A stretch of 64,000 nucleotides of DNA, taken from positions 5,341,390 through 5,405,389 of the forward strand of contig CAADRB010000002.1 in the NCBI GenBank assembly GCA_900708905.1, in the 5' to 3' direction. Below, in pieces: positions 40,001 to 55,000 of this stretch. The stretch is from Hymenolepis diminuta (Eukaryota; Platyhelminthes; Cestoda; Cyclophyllidea; Hymenolepididae). The notes beneath the pieces are model-generated. The model was not told where the DNA came from. It saw only the letters and a list, made by a program, of their open reading frames with translations, and did not search any database. Numbering within the stretch: position 1 is the stretch's first letter; the number at the start of each line of letters is the position of its first letter. A program made the position numbers and the translations under genes.

Positions 40001-43000
40001 TACTATATTTGAGCTTGCTGACCGATTGAATAAATTCATTGTTTGGTTATATCAGTTCAGTTATTCGTATATTTTACGTCCAGGAGAGGGCAGATGAGTA
40101 AAGCAGCGGTATACTTAATATTACCATGATTTAAATTAATTTCATCTAGTTTTGAATTATTAACCTGACACTTCTAATAAGTATAATCATTGAATCTGGG
40201 TGCTTTAGGCATACGGTTCCATTACCTGCCAGATATTTTCTTTTTATTTGAAAGTAAACATGGGCGAATTTTTGACTTTACGCTGTGTCTAGACAGGGTA
40301 GAAATAAAACCACGTTATTGCTAGAGATGTTGATCTATCCTGTCTTGCTATGAAAATATTTTGGTTTGGTCGTGCTTCTTCTGATTTGACTTTGTACGGT
40401 GACCAGCTTTTGCATTCCGCTCCTGTTTGGGTTTAAATTATCTAATGAGAGTCCTTGAGACATTTTTGAGACGAAATAGATGGGAAACCCATTCGGCTGA
40501 AAATTTTTATCAATCAATGAATATGAAAATAAACAAACCCCTGAGACCTAGTGGTTAATGTGCACGTCTGCACACATCCAGTGGTGTGGTTGACCAACCA
40601 CTTTGATTAATTCTGTTAAACACGAGGGGTTGTAGAATACGACTTTCCATTAAAAGCTGCTGCAGGTAACTTTTACTCAAGTTAGGGGGTGCAAACACTT
40701 CTTCTAATGGTTTTGGGCGGTCTTTCTACAGTTTAATTTTATAGTATTTGCGTTTAATCATTTTTGAACACGTTGTACATATATCTAAACTAGAGGAAGT
40801 TTAAAAATCAGTTTAATTGCATTTTAAAGCAAACTTTAGTAACACAAGCGCAGATCAACGCGAGTGCTTCCAGGTTTATGAATAATACTGATGATTTTTT
40901 ACTTATAATAAATATCTAGGAAAATATTTTGATGTTTCGGAGCAAAATCAGTTTTGAAGACAAATGAAGAGGAGGAGCCGACTAATCTTTTCACCAGAGT
41001 GATTCTACCTTCGGGAAATATAATTAAATTGCCTCCATACGCATATTTCTTACGCCGATTTCTCAAAATACCCGTCGCTGCTCATTAAGTATTCTAAAAG
41101 CAAAATGATCCACATCATAATACCCAAAGTAATTTATGTTTGGCTTGTTAAAAGTGACCTATTACTATGATCAGTGACAAAATTTAATTAAGGATTATTA
41201 ATTTTGAGTGATAAGGAATGGCAAGCCCAGACTTTCTGTTTTATTCAGCGGATATTATTGTCTTGTACACGATCAATACATCAGCAATTAATCGAACGGT
41301 TGACGGTAATGCGCAGTTTATGAAAGCTCACCTTGAGTGAATTCCAGTGATTTCTGCTCAGTATAAAATGCCTGTGCTGATCTCATTCACTTGCTCAAGG
41401 GCGCAAGAATATAAAATGAATCAGTAGCATGACTAAACACAATCACCAAGTTCTGAATAGTGTGAATATAAAGTGGTGTAAATACTCAGGGCATAATCTT
41501 GAATATTTGAACTTTACGAAGTGATTTATATCCTTTATGATATATCCAAAATTCAAATGAAGGAGAACTTTTGATATTCTGACTTAATTACGCTCTTTCA
41601 GCTTCATCCATTACGGGGCTATTATTTTATTTTGCACGTTTAGATGCAATTCCACAATTAAAAATCGCCATGGACAATAATAAACATAGCGATGGGAGCA
41701 AAAGTTTCCAGTCCACCAAACCTTCGATATTGATTACACGCTTTAAAATGAAAACAAAAGGACATTCTTAACTTGCCTCATTGATGCCGTTTATTTAGTT
41801 TCCATTATATGAATAGGAATTGTTGTTAAGTCTGCAAAGAATTTTTTCTTGATAAACAGCTCAAAATTCACTTAGTGAGAAAGTTCTGCTTTGTAAGTTC
41901 AAATCTTATCTCAACTTGACTCCTTCATACGATTTAAGGAAATTAAAAAGATAATCCAATTTTTAAAATAATTAAACAAATACTAGGGCTTAAAGACATC
42001 AAAATTCAACAACTTAGAACAACCACTTTTGACTCTCTTGAAAACTGTCTTCTATGTTCTATGCCCATAGTTTCCTACTTACTGTTATATGTAACGTAGT
42101 AATTAGCATTAACGGCCGGAATTCAGAGAGGGAGAATCCGCTTTCATTTCTTCCAATCGTTAATTTATTTTTAAGTAAAAATAAAACATTCTCAATGAAC
42201 GCTTTTTTAATCAGAAGGGACATTTTCATGATCAGTCACATTCTTACATGTTATATGTTGAACTAAAAGGTTAAAACAGAGGTTAAAAGGTACAGATGTA
42301 ATAGCTTTAGTAAGTTGCTCACTTCAAAAATAGCGCACTTATTCCAAAAGTAACTTATTTTAAATTAGTAATAAATTTCAATATTTAATCTATTGACATT
42401 CAAGAAAATTAGATCAATCCATAGTTAGTTGTATGGTCGAAAAAGTTACTTTGTCCTGATAAAACAGGAGATTTTCGTTCCTTCAGTATTATCTGAAAAG
42501 ATGACTGCAGAATTATTCGTGACTTGATAACATTTTATTCTTCTGTACATTATTTTAGCGTGTAAATTAAGGCTAAATTGAATAGATAATAAAATGTTAA
42601 GTCAGAAGGGATACAAATGCTTCGAGATTACGATTAATAAGTCAAGGCTTGTCGATCTGGGAGCAGGATAGAGTAACCTTGTTAAAGTAAGTTTGCAATA
42701 CTTCTTAATAAAAAAACAGGACGGGACGAAAGACAGCCAAAAAAGATCTGAAAATGCAACTGAGCCGATATTTACCAACTGCTCTTGGGCACTTCTGAAC
42801 ATAACCAACCACTCAATCTAATCGACTAACCAATACGTTTTTAACGTCGCGAATAAGAACTCATTCAGAAACTCAAAAATCAAGTCATGAAATGTGGAAT
42901 TCGAAGTCCAACGCCTAAAATGTTTCTACTATGGAAAATTGTGGACAGTTTGCTGATTAAAGGATTCAAATTATTATATAAAAATTAATAAATATTTTAA

Positions 43001-46000
43001 AGAAAAATAAAGTTAAAAACTTTATGTTTTTATACGTTATTATCAATACCTATAAGCATGAGAGATTTTTTTAATTAGACTAATAATGGGATTTTTCAAA
43101 CATTAGGTTATCTTGCAGCCGGTGACTTGGCGCTCGGTATATCTTGGATCTCGTTTATTACCGAGCTTTGAGTCATTTTTGGCTAAGATTTCACACAAAT
43201 GATATCCAAATTTTAGTCTTTGTTTCTGCACTCTTCTTCTGTTTGATTAAAAGTTTCAAACTTTTCGCCTTTTCCTGAGTAATAATAAGTAAAAGCAGAA
43301 GAGTATCGATAAATAACTAAAGAACAAATCAACAGCAAAGCTGATTGTGTACAATTGGGGAACGAATAACGTAAGTGAAAAAAAGTAAAGAGTATAAAAC
43401 AGGTTTATTTAAAGATAGAGGAAATCGATACACTGGTTATTGAAATGATAAACGGTAAGTAGGCAGTCGATTTATTTTACCTGAAATGCAAGATTACATG
43501 GCCAATGGACCTAAACAATTTGTACAGATATCTTTTGAAAATGGATAAGGATCTAGAAGCCTCACTTTGACTGTCAGTCCTTAAGGTAAATGCATACTAA
43601 GATATTGAGTAAACTCCCCCTCGCTACTGACTTCATTTTCCCATAACTGATTTTTTTCTTATGTTCACTACTTGCTCATTCCTTAATTTGTATAACATTT
43701 ACACTTGAATGTTTCACCGAATTTTTATTAGCACCCACGATATTTAATCAGTCTAAGTCACCTGATTCTATCATTAACTTTGCCCTGGAAAGCCTTTTAT
43801 TTGAAATACAAGTTTTATGAGCTATCTCTATCTCTTCTCCGGATTCAGCTGCCTTGATAAAATTTCGAATGTTGGAGAAGAACTTTTCAGGCCTTAGATA
43901 TCATGATCTCGACCAAAATTTAAAGAAAGTATGATATGAATGTTAAACCATATCAGAGTAGTCTCATCGTTGTAGCTTGATCAGAAAAGGCAAGCCGTGG
44001 CTAACTTGAAATAGAAAGCATCCATTTTAATCACGTTTTGATTTAAAGAAATATGATTAGATAGGGAAAAATTTTTATTGGACAAATTATTGAATTCATT
44101 TTCCCTAGGTCAATTTCTGAGAAATAATCCAATCTTAGTTACCAGTCGTTGCACCCAAAATAGTTCAAATTTCCATTTAGGAATCAGATAACAGAACCGC
44201 GTCAAAGATTAACCAACGTACACGTAATAAGAAATAAGGAAAAGTATTAAATCAAGGTGTTTAATCATTAAAAAACAGCTTCACTTTGATAAAAGATGAA
44301 TATTAGAGACTAAAAGTAGATGTGCACATAGAACGCATGAAAGGACATCTATGGACGAACAGTCTTTTATCATCGTTCTTCTGTGCTCAATTTTGCTTTT
44401 AAGTAGATATTATTTGTGTAACAAGTTTTCAATGCTCCACAATTCATCGTCACAGAGGACTAAAATTCAGTTAAAGTTTGATCTTTGTGTTTAACTTGAT
44501 TAATTAGCTTACTTTTGCATTTTGCTTTCCATTCTCAAAAAAGTGGTGAACATTTTAGTTAAACTAATTTTTAATCAAAGCTAAATTGTTCATTCAAACT
44601 TCAAAATTTGTTTAGAGATATTTTGATAGAAGGTAAATGTTTTGGAAAATATTTGACCGATGTATGATTAGATTTGGATTCCTGATTTTCATTCAGGTTT
44701 AACTTCGAGTCAGAGAATGATATCAATATTTGTTTGTTGCTTCAGCTAAGTCAAAGATCATAAGATCTTTATTCTTCTAGTTAAAAGATGTGTAGAGGAG
44801 TGCAAGTTTCTCGTCAGGATTTCTTCTGTATGTTTCTTCTTTTGCTCAAATTGCGATAAAAGTGTACATCCACAAAGTGAAACATCATAAAATGGATATT
44901 AATCGACTCAAATCTAGTGATATAGATTGACCACCGCCCTGAAAAGATACCTGTGGAAAAGTTAGAGCTTCTTATTAGAATGGCTCCAAGTTAGCTCAAA
45001 AATTATTTGTTTTATACCAAAGTAGATCATAACTGACTGGTTCACCACGGATGGAGTACATTAATGATTTGTACTTTTTAACAGCTAACTAAATTTTCTC
45101 AGAGACTAAGGTGACAGTGATGATGAACCAAATGGTCCTTTACGAAAGCAAAACATACAATAACTTGATTGTAAGAGAGTGCTGCAAAAAATGCAGGAAC
45201 TCACGGTCTGTTTATCGATTCCCCTATTGATCGACCACATCGCTTGATAGAACTCAAGCATTCTCTGTCGTAGCTGTTTCGGCAAATGATGAGCTCTGGT
45301 GAAGTCCTTTAGGTCTTGATTCTTTGTTTGGTAAGCTGAACGTCGGGTGTACATTCGCTGAATGATTGTTGTCACGTTTCCGAACACGGCAGCATGCATT
45401 AGAGCTGAGAATGGTAAAAAAATAATGGAATATCCTTTCATCCATCAAAAATGCTTTATAGTATTCTTTCGCAGCCATTTTTTGACATGACTGCTCTATC
45501 AGAACTGTTAGATGATCATTTTTATTGGTTGTTCATCAGATTAACAGAAGATACAAAGCAGCTAATTAAAATAAGCGTATTTTAATTTGCTCTTTTATCA
45601 CGGCCTTTCCTTGCAGCCGTTCAACATATCCTTTACTCTGCACTCAAATGTTAGTCTTTTGATTTAGGAAAGGCTGTGTTTCCTATCCGTCACTAAGTAG
45701 ATCACTTATTTTGTAAGGGATACTTCAAAATCTAACGTGATCGGGCAAATTTTTTGGCTTTGCTGACAAAAGATAGCGCTGCTTTAACTCGCTATTAATG
45801 GGAGTTAAAAAACAAAGTGCACAATTTTAAATTGTGGAAAGCCACTGAAATCTGTCAACACTAAGTCCAATGAAAAGGAAGGGAAATCAAAAAGATTTAG
45901 AGATCAATGTCACAGTATCGAAGAGTTTCATTATATTTGACTTTTGGATTTGGGTCGTACAATATTTACTAAATGGTTACAAATTTAGTACAAATTCATA

Positions 46001-49000
46001 TTTCCTCAGCCGGCCTTTAGATGGAAACATGTTCTTAACTGTGATATTCAATGCTCATTGACCAGTTTTTTAATCAAGAAGGGCCAGTCTTGTCGCTTCA
46101 GTTCATTCTTTCTTCCAATGGCTGGTATGACAAAATGACCTTACGTGGTATTCAGACGTTTCCAATCTTAACATAACCGAGGTAAGATAGCTAAACATTT
46201 TTAAGTTAGCAGAGCTAAATAAGCTGTGCCCATTCAGGGTTCTGAAATTTACTCTGTAATTGCTACATATAAGAAAATAATATTTTCCGAAAAAAATTCT
46301 TTTATGTAAGATTCTCTACTTTCCACCTTTTAACTCCTGCTCCTTTCAATTCCCTTTTATTCAAACTATTTTACTTACATTATGGTTGTAATTGGCTCCT
46401 GATATAAATCGATCTATCGATATGAAAGCGTGTGTCTTATTTTGATTTAGTGGTTTGGGTCATTCTGTATTGTGGTGTTGTCGGGTTGTGTCTACAAATA
46501 GAGTTATTTATTAGGGCGTTTAAGAGTCAGTTACGGTATCTTACAGGGAAGAGAACAGCAATAATCCTTTTTGCAGTCTACAGGGACGAAAGTAAACGAA
46601 GATAAATCTGAAGCTTATTAACTGTGAGAGAAAAATGTGATTCAAACTTTAATTTAATACATGGGTTTAGGATTTTTTCGATGTCGGATATTTATGAATG
46701 AATTTCAGTTAAAGCACTTCAAATTTAACTGATTTCTTTATTTCATCAGTTCCTAAATATAGCTTTCATGCGGCAATTAGAACCTCCATAGTTAATCAGT
46801 ATATTTACAAGTTAGATATAAATAAAGTACACATTGTGATGCTAATTCTTTATTTCAGTGTTGTTAAATTTTTTTTGGCCTTCCGACAGTGAGAGCTGGC
46901 CTAGAAAATCCCTATTTTACTATGAAGATGAGCTTGGTAAAATTGATTAAATATTTCTGTTGAACTTCCTTGATATACGTGTAAACGTTCAATTATTAAG
47001 AATCGGCATCTTCTCAACTGCCTTGAAACTAATATTCAAAAAGTGCTCAATGTCCACTAAGTCATAAAAGACTAAACAAGGACTAAGAACAATCCAAACA
47101 AACAAGAAAAATTTAATTTTGGCACTGAAATTCTTCACCTTCATCCTCATATTTGTCCAATAAATGTATCTCCCTATATAAATCACACCTTTAATTGAAA
47201 ATTATCCGATCATTTTATCAACTAGAATTTATCTGAAAGGGAGATATACAAATAGGTAAGTTCACAACGTCTTAATGGTGTCGTTCTTCAAGTTGAATAA
47301 GGTTTTAAATGGATAATTAACTGGTACAAATGTGAACATAGTCAAGTCACATCCTAATTAATGGAACCCCGTTATGACTTCTTTACTGTAAAAGCTATCC
47401 TGTTTGAAAATAATTCTAAACTTTCTACTTATAAAATACGTATCAATAATCATCAAAATCGATCAGAATCAGTACAGATCAAATTAGAACACCGTCTACC
47501 ATAGTTAAATTTACATTAAGGATCTACTGAGTGTCCTAAAACAACCGAGCATCATAGAATGATTATGTGTACTAAAATTAAGGCAAGTTTTTGGTAGTGT
47601 TTAAATCTTCACTTGTCCTAAACGCTAATATCTCATAACTTGAAATACAAGACAAATCTACCAGATTTTGATATGTAAAATATGAAAAAATGTGTTACTT
47701 CTATACAGCAATCTTCTATAACATTATAATCTACAGTTGACCAAGAAGGGGCAAACTGATCATTCATGGAACAATACACTATAATGGTTTAGATTTAAAC
47801 TTTAGGCTTCTTTTCCGAATTAATGGTCTCTATTTACCAGATCTTTGAGATTTTACTCAAGTGGTGATATATGATCACCGAACTTGTAGTTTTTGACGAA
47901 TATAACTTTCTTCTTTTTACAATACTTGCCTAGCTTCGATTTTCAGCATATTATTTTACAAACAACAGGTAAATCGAAAGGGGAAGACAATATTGAATTT
48001 ACCTCCAACAAGCATCGATACAATGGAGAAAATCTTTTCATTGACAGTGTTGGGTGAAACATTTCCAAACCCGACGGAAGTAAGGCTACTCATAGTAAAG
48101 TAGAGACTGGTAATGTAGATACTAGTCCTATTTGGTCCACCCGTCAGATTTACTCCATAATTTGAGGATGTCCGATGCGCGAGCTCAAAAAGCCAACCTA
48201 AGATATTGTAAAAGAAGCATATGAATACCGTGTCCGAAAATCTTACATAGTTTAAAATTATACAGATTGAGATTGGGCAAATAATTCCCAAGCCAAATTA
48301 AGAGAATGTATTGTCATAATTTTTGAGTAAGGGGGAAGCAGAATGCAACTCTCTGGAGAGAAATTTCAATTCTGCCACAGTTAACCAATGCGGTTGGTAA
48401 TTCTTATCACTGGGTATGCATCGATAGACATCGAATCCGTGATCTCTGACTTCACAAGACGAGTATATTAACCACTGCACTTAGTACCCTAGGATAATCT
48501 TGTTTTTCCTGTGCAAGTAGTGCAGGATTGAAGAAGTTCATGACTGTCAACATATTGACAAAAGAATATAAGCAAAGAGGTGATGTATTCCAGTTTTGAC
48601 AGTTAGTTGGAGAAGAATTTTGACAGAAGTGACAAAGTCGAGAAAGTAAATAATAGCTGTTTAGCCGTTTGACTGTATAGCTTTGTTTTGCCCCAAAATG
48701 GAGCTTTTAGGACCTCTCTGGTTTAATTCACCACTGACGTAGTGTTAATGAGGATTGTTATAATAAAAAAGGGGTATTAAATAAATTATAGGCATTTAGT
48801 TGATAAGGTCAAGTTATAAATACTGAAAACATTTTATTAATTAATCCTGAAATAATAATGAAATTGTAAGGGTTAACAAAGTTCTAATTTAGTATCCCTC
48901 TGAAAATTCTTGATTGCCTTTGATAAATGAATACGATTGCTGAAAGAGAACATGATGAGTTGAGAATGAACCAAAGCATATTGCTGAAAAACTATGCAAG

Positions 49001-52000
49001 TTCGACAGAGAGAGGGAGGAAGAAAGAAAGGAGAGGGAGAATGATTGAGGACCAGGAGTTTGCAACCAGTTTGTAAGGGACGGCATGAACGCAACGCAAG
49101 CAAATGAACGAAGTCATCACAAGGCTTTGGCAATTTCAAATCAATAATTGATACGCTACAGGTGAGAGAAATCGATTATATTATATTATGTAGGTATTCG
49201 AACGAAAATAATAATCTTACCTGAAATATTTAAATTAACAGGTTTTACAGAACGAATTAAAAAAAACATTTAGGGGTACTCTTTTAAATTACAGAGCATA
49301 TTTTCATTAAATATGAGAGAATTTCGGATAATTAAATATTTAATTTCTATTTCCATATTAAATTAATGCAAGATAGGTTTCATTATATTAAATTCATGAA
49401 ACGAAATCATGTTGAAACTCCGAGATTTGTACAACATATTTGAGATGTTATAAAATCCAAATGGAAGCAGAAATCGCCGGTGTAACGACTATGGATTGCC
49501 TTGAAGTCCCCAGGGATTGGTTAATTTTAAAGTACAATACTTGGTGGAATTGAGATAAAAAACAAATGAGTTTTGGTTTGCCTTCCTCTTCGCTTAAAAA
49601 GTGACATTTCAATGGCCTTCGTAAAATTGCTCATAAAATATGAAAGGGTCACAAACGTCCCCGTTAGTGTGTCAAGAATATTTTCGATGCAAATGGTGAT
49701 TATCTATTGAGATTTAATGCTAAAAATAATTATGCCGTCTAATCTCAGTATTGAAGGGTAAATGTAAGAACAGCAATCCGTCATTAAGATAATTCAATCA
49801 AGGCAGATTTTTCTGCCGTATATGCTCTTTCTTCTCTATCAAATTGACTTCTGGATGTAAAAAAAAGCCCAAGAAAGTGTGGCAATGAATTAGATCCTCA
49901 CGCATGAACCTTGTCGATCTTAATTGCATTAATGATAGAAAACATTTTGATATCTACATGTTTTGCGCGCTTTCTACGAAATATCTTCTTTGATTTTTCA
50001 GCTAAATCCCTTATTTTATATTAAATAGACACAATCTGCTAAAACTACGCATGTTATTACCTACATTTAAAAATAGTAAATAAATATCTTAGTCATTCAG
50101 AAAGAGACTAAAATAAAATTTTTATTGTAATAAGGTAAGCCACATATTTAGTCCTCTGAACGCTGCCATATAACGTTCACAAAAGCTTATTAATAATGCG
50201 TAAGATCATTATGATTTCCCAACCAATGACAAAGAAATGGATGGAAGTGGCAAGACCGAGCATTAAAATTGAACGACTGTTAAATAAGCACTGCGTATCG
50301 TTGATAGGAATCCGCTCAGGAATCCACATTACGAATCATGAAATTCGAGTTTTGAAAAGTGAATTACCAAATAATTAAATAGTGTAGACTCTGATCGTTA
50401 AAATAAACTTAGTTCCTTGACCTTAGAATTAATACCTTTTTGATCTTCCGCTCTTTGTCATTTATCGGACTTATCATTAACTGGTTATAGTTGCTTTCAT
50501 ACTGTGAAAGGTGTACAGTTTTTTGCCTTGCTGTGGTTAAAATAATAATGTTGCAAAACATGTGCCAATACATAAAAATTCAATCAATTTAATTAAAATA
50601 AAACAAAGGAGGCATTACTAAAAATAACGAACAGTTTATTTAATTAAATTATGCGTGAATAAATAAAACATTAAAACAAAGCATTAATTTTATTTTGCTC
50701 ATATGTGCTTGGTAAGAAAAATTTCCTGTGACAAAACGTTGATAAACAAATGTGTTTTTTTTATTTAATGAAACAGAAAAAATAAATTATTCATATCAAT
50801 ATGATCACGAGAATTGACCGTTTTTTATTTGCATTAGTGAGAAATATTGCCATTCCCAAAGGGGTCCATATCAATTAGCAAAACAAATCTTTCGGAAGCA
50901 AACTTACAATAGTTTGCATTCTTTCATTCATTCATCCACCCCGAATAAAACTAATCAGTGAGAATCTATACCATTAATTTTTCCACCCATCCGACTTAGT
51001 AAATTAGAAAATACTTATTGACTGAACATGAAGTGTTTCAGTTTTGAAAGCCTAGAAAATTTTTACAGATATAGGTTTTTCTAAGCTTGACAAGGTTAAA
51101 ATTCATTTCCTTGAAAAAATAGCCTGTAAGCGAAATGTTCTACTATTTCTGATGAAAACATGCCAATCGAAACGCCTCAAAAATTTCAAGAATAAAATTT
51201 CCTGAACTGGATGGTGCAACAAATGTTACAACAAAAGAAATCAATTTAATGGGGGGAAAATAGAATGGTCCAGGTGAAACTCATATTAAGTGCAATTGAT
51301 CGATTTTACTCTTAAGTCATGAAGTAGCACTTGTGAGACTGAAGTTAATATTGACATCTATTTCATAGGGATTTTAAAATTTTGAAACCAGACGTACGTA
51401 TCAGACCATAATATTTCTTAAGAAAATACATTATTAATATATTTCATTTTCATTGCGTTACCCCTATTATAATGAAAAATTCATCTACTGCAAAATATCT
51501 CAAATTGTGATATGAAACTGCAAATAATAAACCAAATATCGAAAAGGGGTTGTCAAATGAGGCGGTTATAAATAAAAAATTGCAAGTTGTTACTATTTTC
51601 ATCTGATAAAAACAAACAAAGTGCTACTGAAAGCGATTTAAAAAATATTTCTTCTAACTGAGGACTGTCGAGTAAGTCATACATTTGAAGGAATTGAATT
51701 CGCTTCTTTGATTTCATCATGAACTTAAGGAATATTATTGAATTAATTCTATTTTGTGCCTATGTGTCACTGTTCTATCCTTTTTTCCAACTTCATTCTG
51801 CGATGGGATTTATTTCTGACCAAATAAGATATTTAACGATTTTCAGCCTTGTCGAAACGTCTCCTTTACTCTACAAATTAGTTGCAATTTCAGCTTGCAA
51901 AGCTCTCACTTACCATATTACTCTCCTTCCCATCTTCACGAAGGGAAGTTCGGAAAACTGAGAACAGCTAAAGCTTAACAAGTTTTTGCTGTTCTAACAT

Positions 52001-55000
52001 TGACATCATCTAAGTTAGAGCTCAACTTCGTTCAGTAGAAAGCAAATACATTTCAATGTAAACGCATTAATACTGTAGTTGCTTGTGGCACAAGTGAAGA
52101 AACACAAATCTTTTGCCAAATACAGATACTTTTATTTAAACATCGTATCAAGCATAGAAATTGGATAACAGAATACATTAAAGAGAAAGAGAACTTTATA
52201 AGACATTATATTCCGTGCGTCTTTGACACCTAATTTCATCTTCAAATTGGTATTTTTACTGAATGTCTTTTATTCATTACACTAAGTAGTCTTGGAATGA
52301 GAATAATATTATGAAAGTGCCAATCGAGTAGCGCTAAAAATAACTAATAATAATAATTTATAATACGATTTATTACTCAAAATTTTGATATATGAGCGAA
52401 ACTTGTAATTTGTTTCTGACATTACATAGGTGCATAGTTCTGCTGAGCTTTTCAGTGACTAGTTTTTAAATGATCTACCTTCCATAATTTTTTAAAATAG
52501 CACAATAATAAAACGATTATTAATCATCACTAATTTTGGCCTGATTTAGATTTTTAAAATAAACTATTTGTCAGAATGCAGTGTATGATCGTACGATGCG
52601 GTAGGCTACCAGTGCTCCGGCCTGCGATGATGTCTGTCTAAAACTCCTCAGTCCAGTTTAGTTAATCAATTAATTAATTTTTTTAATAACTTTACAAAGA
52701 AAGCGTTCCATGTTTGCCTCATCGAACATAAATATTCGTTTAAACCAAACTGCAGAGAAAGAATTAATATTTCAAACTTTGTTCAGGAGGTATATAATTG
52801 ACCATACGTTAATCTATTTAGTTACCACTCAAATTAAGGGAAATAATTTTGATTGGCTCACTTTTGAATTTCAAAATTTGAAAAGACAAAAAATAGTTGC
52901 TTCGTTAGAGACTGTCTGGTTCTTTATGCTGCAATCAAGAACACCGAATGACTAGTCTAATGCAAAAAATATGTGCGTTTGAGGTCAAAGTCTGATGTAT
53001 AACCAGACTACTGTCAGACGGAATCATGGAGCATATCTAAAACTTAACAAAGACTTGAATTAGATTTCCAAAAACAATATATTCGAACATCATTGTAATT
53101 TACTTTCTCTGAATTTAAATCAGTCATTTGAATCAAGAATTACATCGATAGTGCAATATGAATAGGACATGTGATTTTCAGTGTAAGGTCACTTGTAACA
53201 AAGCCAGTTTGCGTTGTTCCTTTCTCTTATTTTAACAAATATGAATAGAATATTTTTATTATTCAATCTCTTGTGCCATATTAGTCGATGCAAGTTCTGC
53301 GAATGAAGGAACCATTTAAAAGGAAATCTTATAAAGAAGGTTTCTATAAACCTAATAAAAATAATTTTCAAGAATATCAAGGAACAACATCTTTCAGCAC
53401 GCAAAGTGAAAAATCTTATCAAGAACTTGAGTGAATTAGATAAGTTAACTTAGTTAACTTACGTGACCTCCATTACTCAAAAAGAAACAGAGAGAGAGAG
53501 AGTGTGTGTCCTCCACAAAACTGGTAAACTTTAAGGTGGCTAGGTAAAGCATGGTAAAAGAGAGTTTGAGGGCAGAGAAGTAAATCAAAGACCGGTTGGA
53601 ATTAATTTTCCCGTAAAGGAAAGAATCGATAATTTTCAATGGTGGATGAGTAGCAAAGTAACTTTAAATTCTTCATTTCATTTGTCAGTGTATTGAACTT
53701 CTGTCATGTAAATAGGAATCTGTTGGGTTTTCGCTTGTAATCAGATTCTATGGAGGATGTTTTAAATCTTAAATAACAATTTGAATTAATTTTAAATAAA
53801 ATAACTATGTCTTAAATGTAAAATAGTGATGGAAAGGAATAAAAGTGGTTGCACTTAGCGTTATTCAGTTAATCAACAAATGAATTCAACTTAGAAGATA
53901 AAAGACTACAAGGAAAAACAAAGGGGTCTTTTCCAGTCATCAATAACTCCACAATAATAAATAATAAATGAATAAATAATAGTATTCATATTTCATTACA
54001 TTACGTTTTTGAAATGACATGCTCTTCAGAGACCTTCATGGTTAAAAACTCATAATATGGCAAAAATAAGTCATAAATTGCCTGGTGATGTAGTAACTGC
54101 ATCCTATTCGAGCGGAGTGTTTACCAATTTAATTGTTTCTCTTTTTCATTGGTGTTGAAAGAGAATAACATCTTTAATTTCATTATATTTTAACAAGATA
54201 TTTTCAAATTGATTACTTAAGTAGTTTTCTATTAGCGCATTATACTTTACTTGAATGAAATATTAATTACACTGTTTCAATAACAAGAATCAATAAGTAC
54301 AGATTTAATCTTTACTATAGTTGCTAAATTTTAAGACTTATTAATGATTTAATTCCAATCTAAAATATTTCTATCTATAGTAAAACGAAAGAGTAGCATG
54401 TAATATCCAACCTCCAGATAAAGTATTGCCTCCCCCCCCCCTAAAATCTTTAAGTGAATTTTTAAATATGTTTGAAAATAGGCCTCATAGGTAATTTGGT
54501 AAAGGAATTATTTGATTAATAAGTATTTTTCAGTACATATAGAGATGTAGTTCAGACGTGACTGTTGAATACGATATCTCGATACTTATCAATGCTCTGG
54601 GCAGTAAAAGTAGGTAATTTCTAACTAAAAACGACAAATAAAACTCTCACAGATCATTTCCATGAAAAGGCACTTAAAAGCGATCATCTGGAAATCGGGG
54701 AGAATGAATTTCAGTATAAACATTAACTGGGATCAATAGGTCTGATTAAAGATTGAATATCAGGTTTGGAATACTCACTTCTTGCTCTGTTAGGTTCGTT
54801 TATAATAGAGGAAATTCCTTAGCTTAAGAATCTGCTTACCTATTCAACGGATACAGTTATTTTGGTGCACAACACGCATTCTTTTTGTTTCACAGTGTTG
54901 TATTAGAGATAATCGTAAATAATTTTCTCCGTACATTCAATTCAATACCTGTTTTCTTCCACATATTCGGCTTGATTATAGCTGTAATGCTGTAATCGAT

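Noticed and set aside
48873..49139. Two overlapping Pro/Ser/Leu-rich minus-strand frames
   Set aside because: They arise from the GA-rich low-complexity patch read on the opposite strand.
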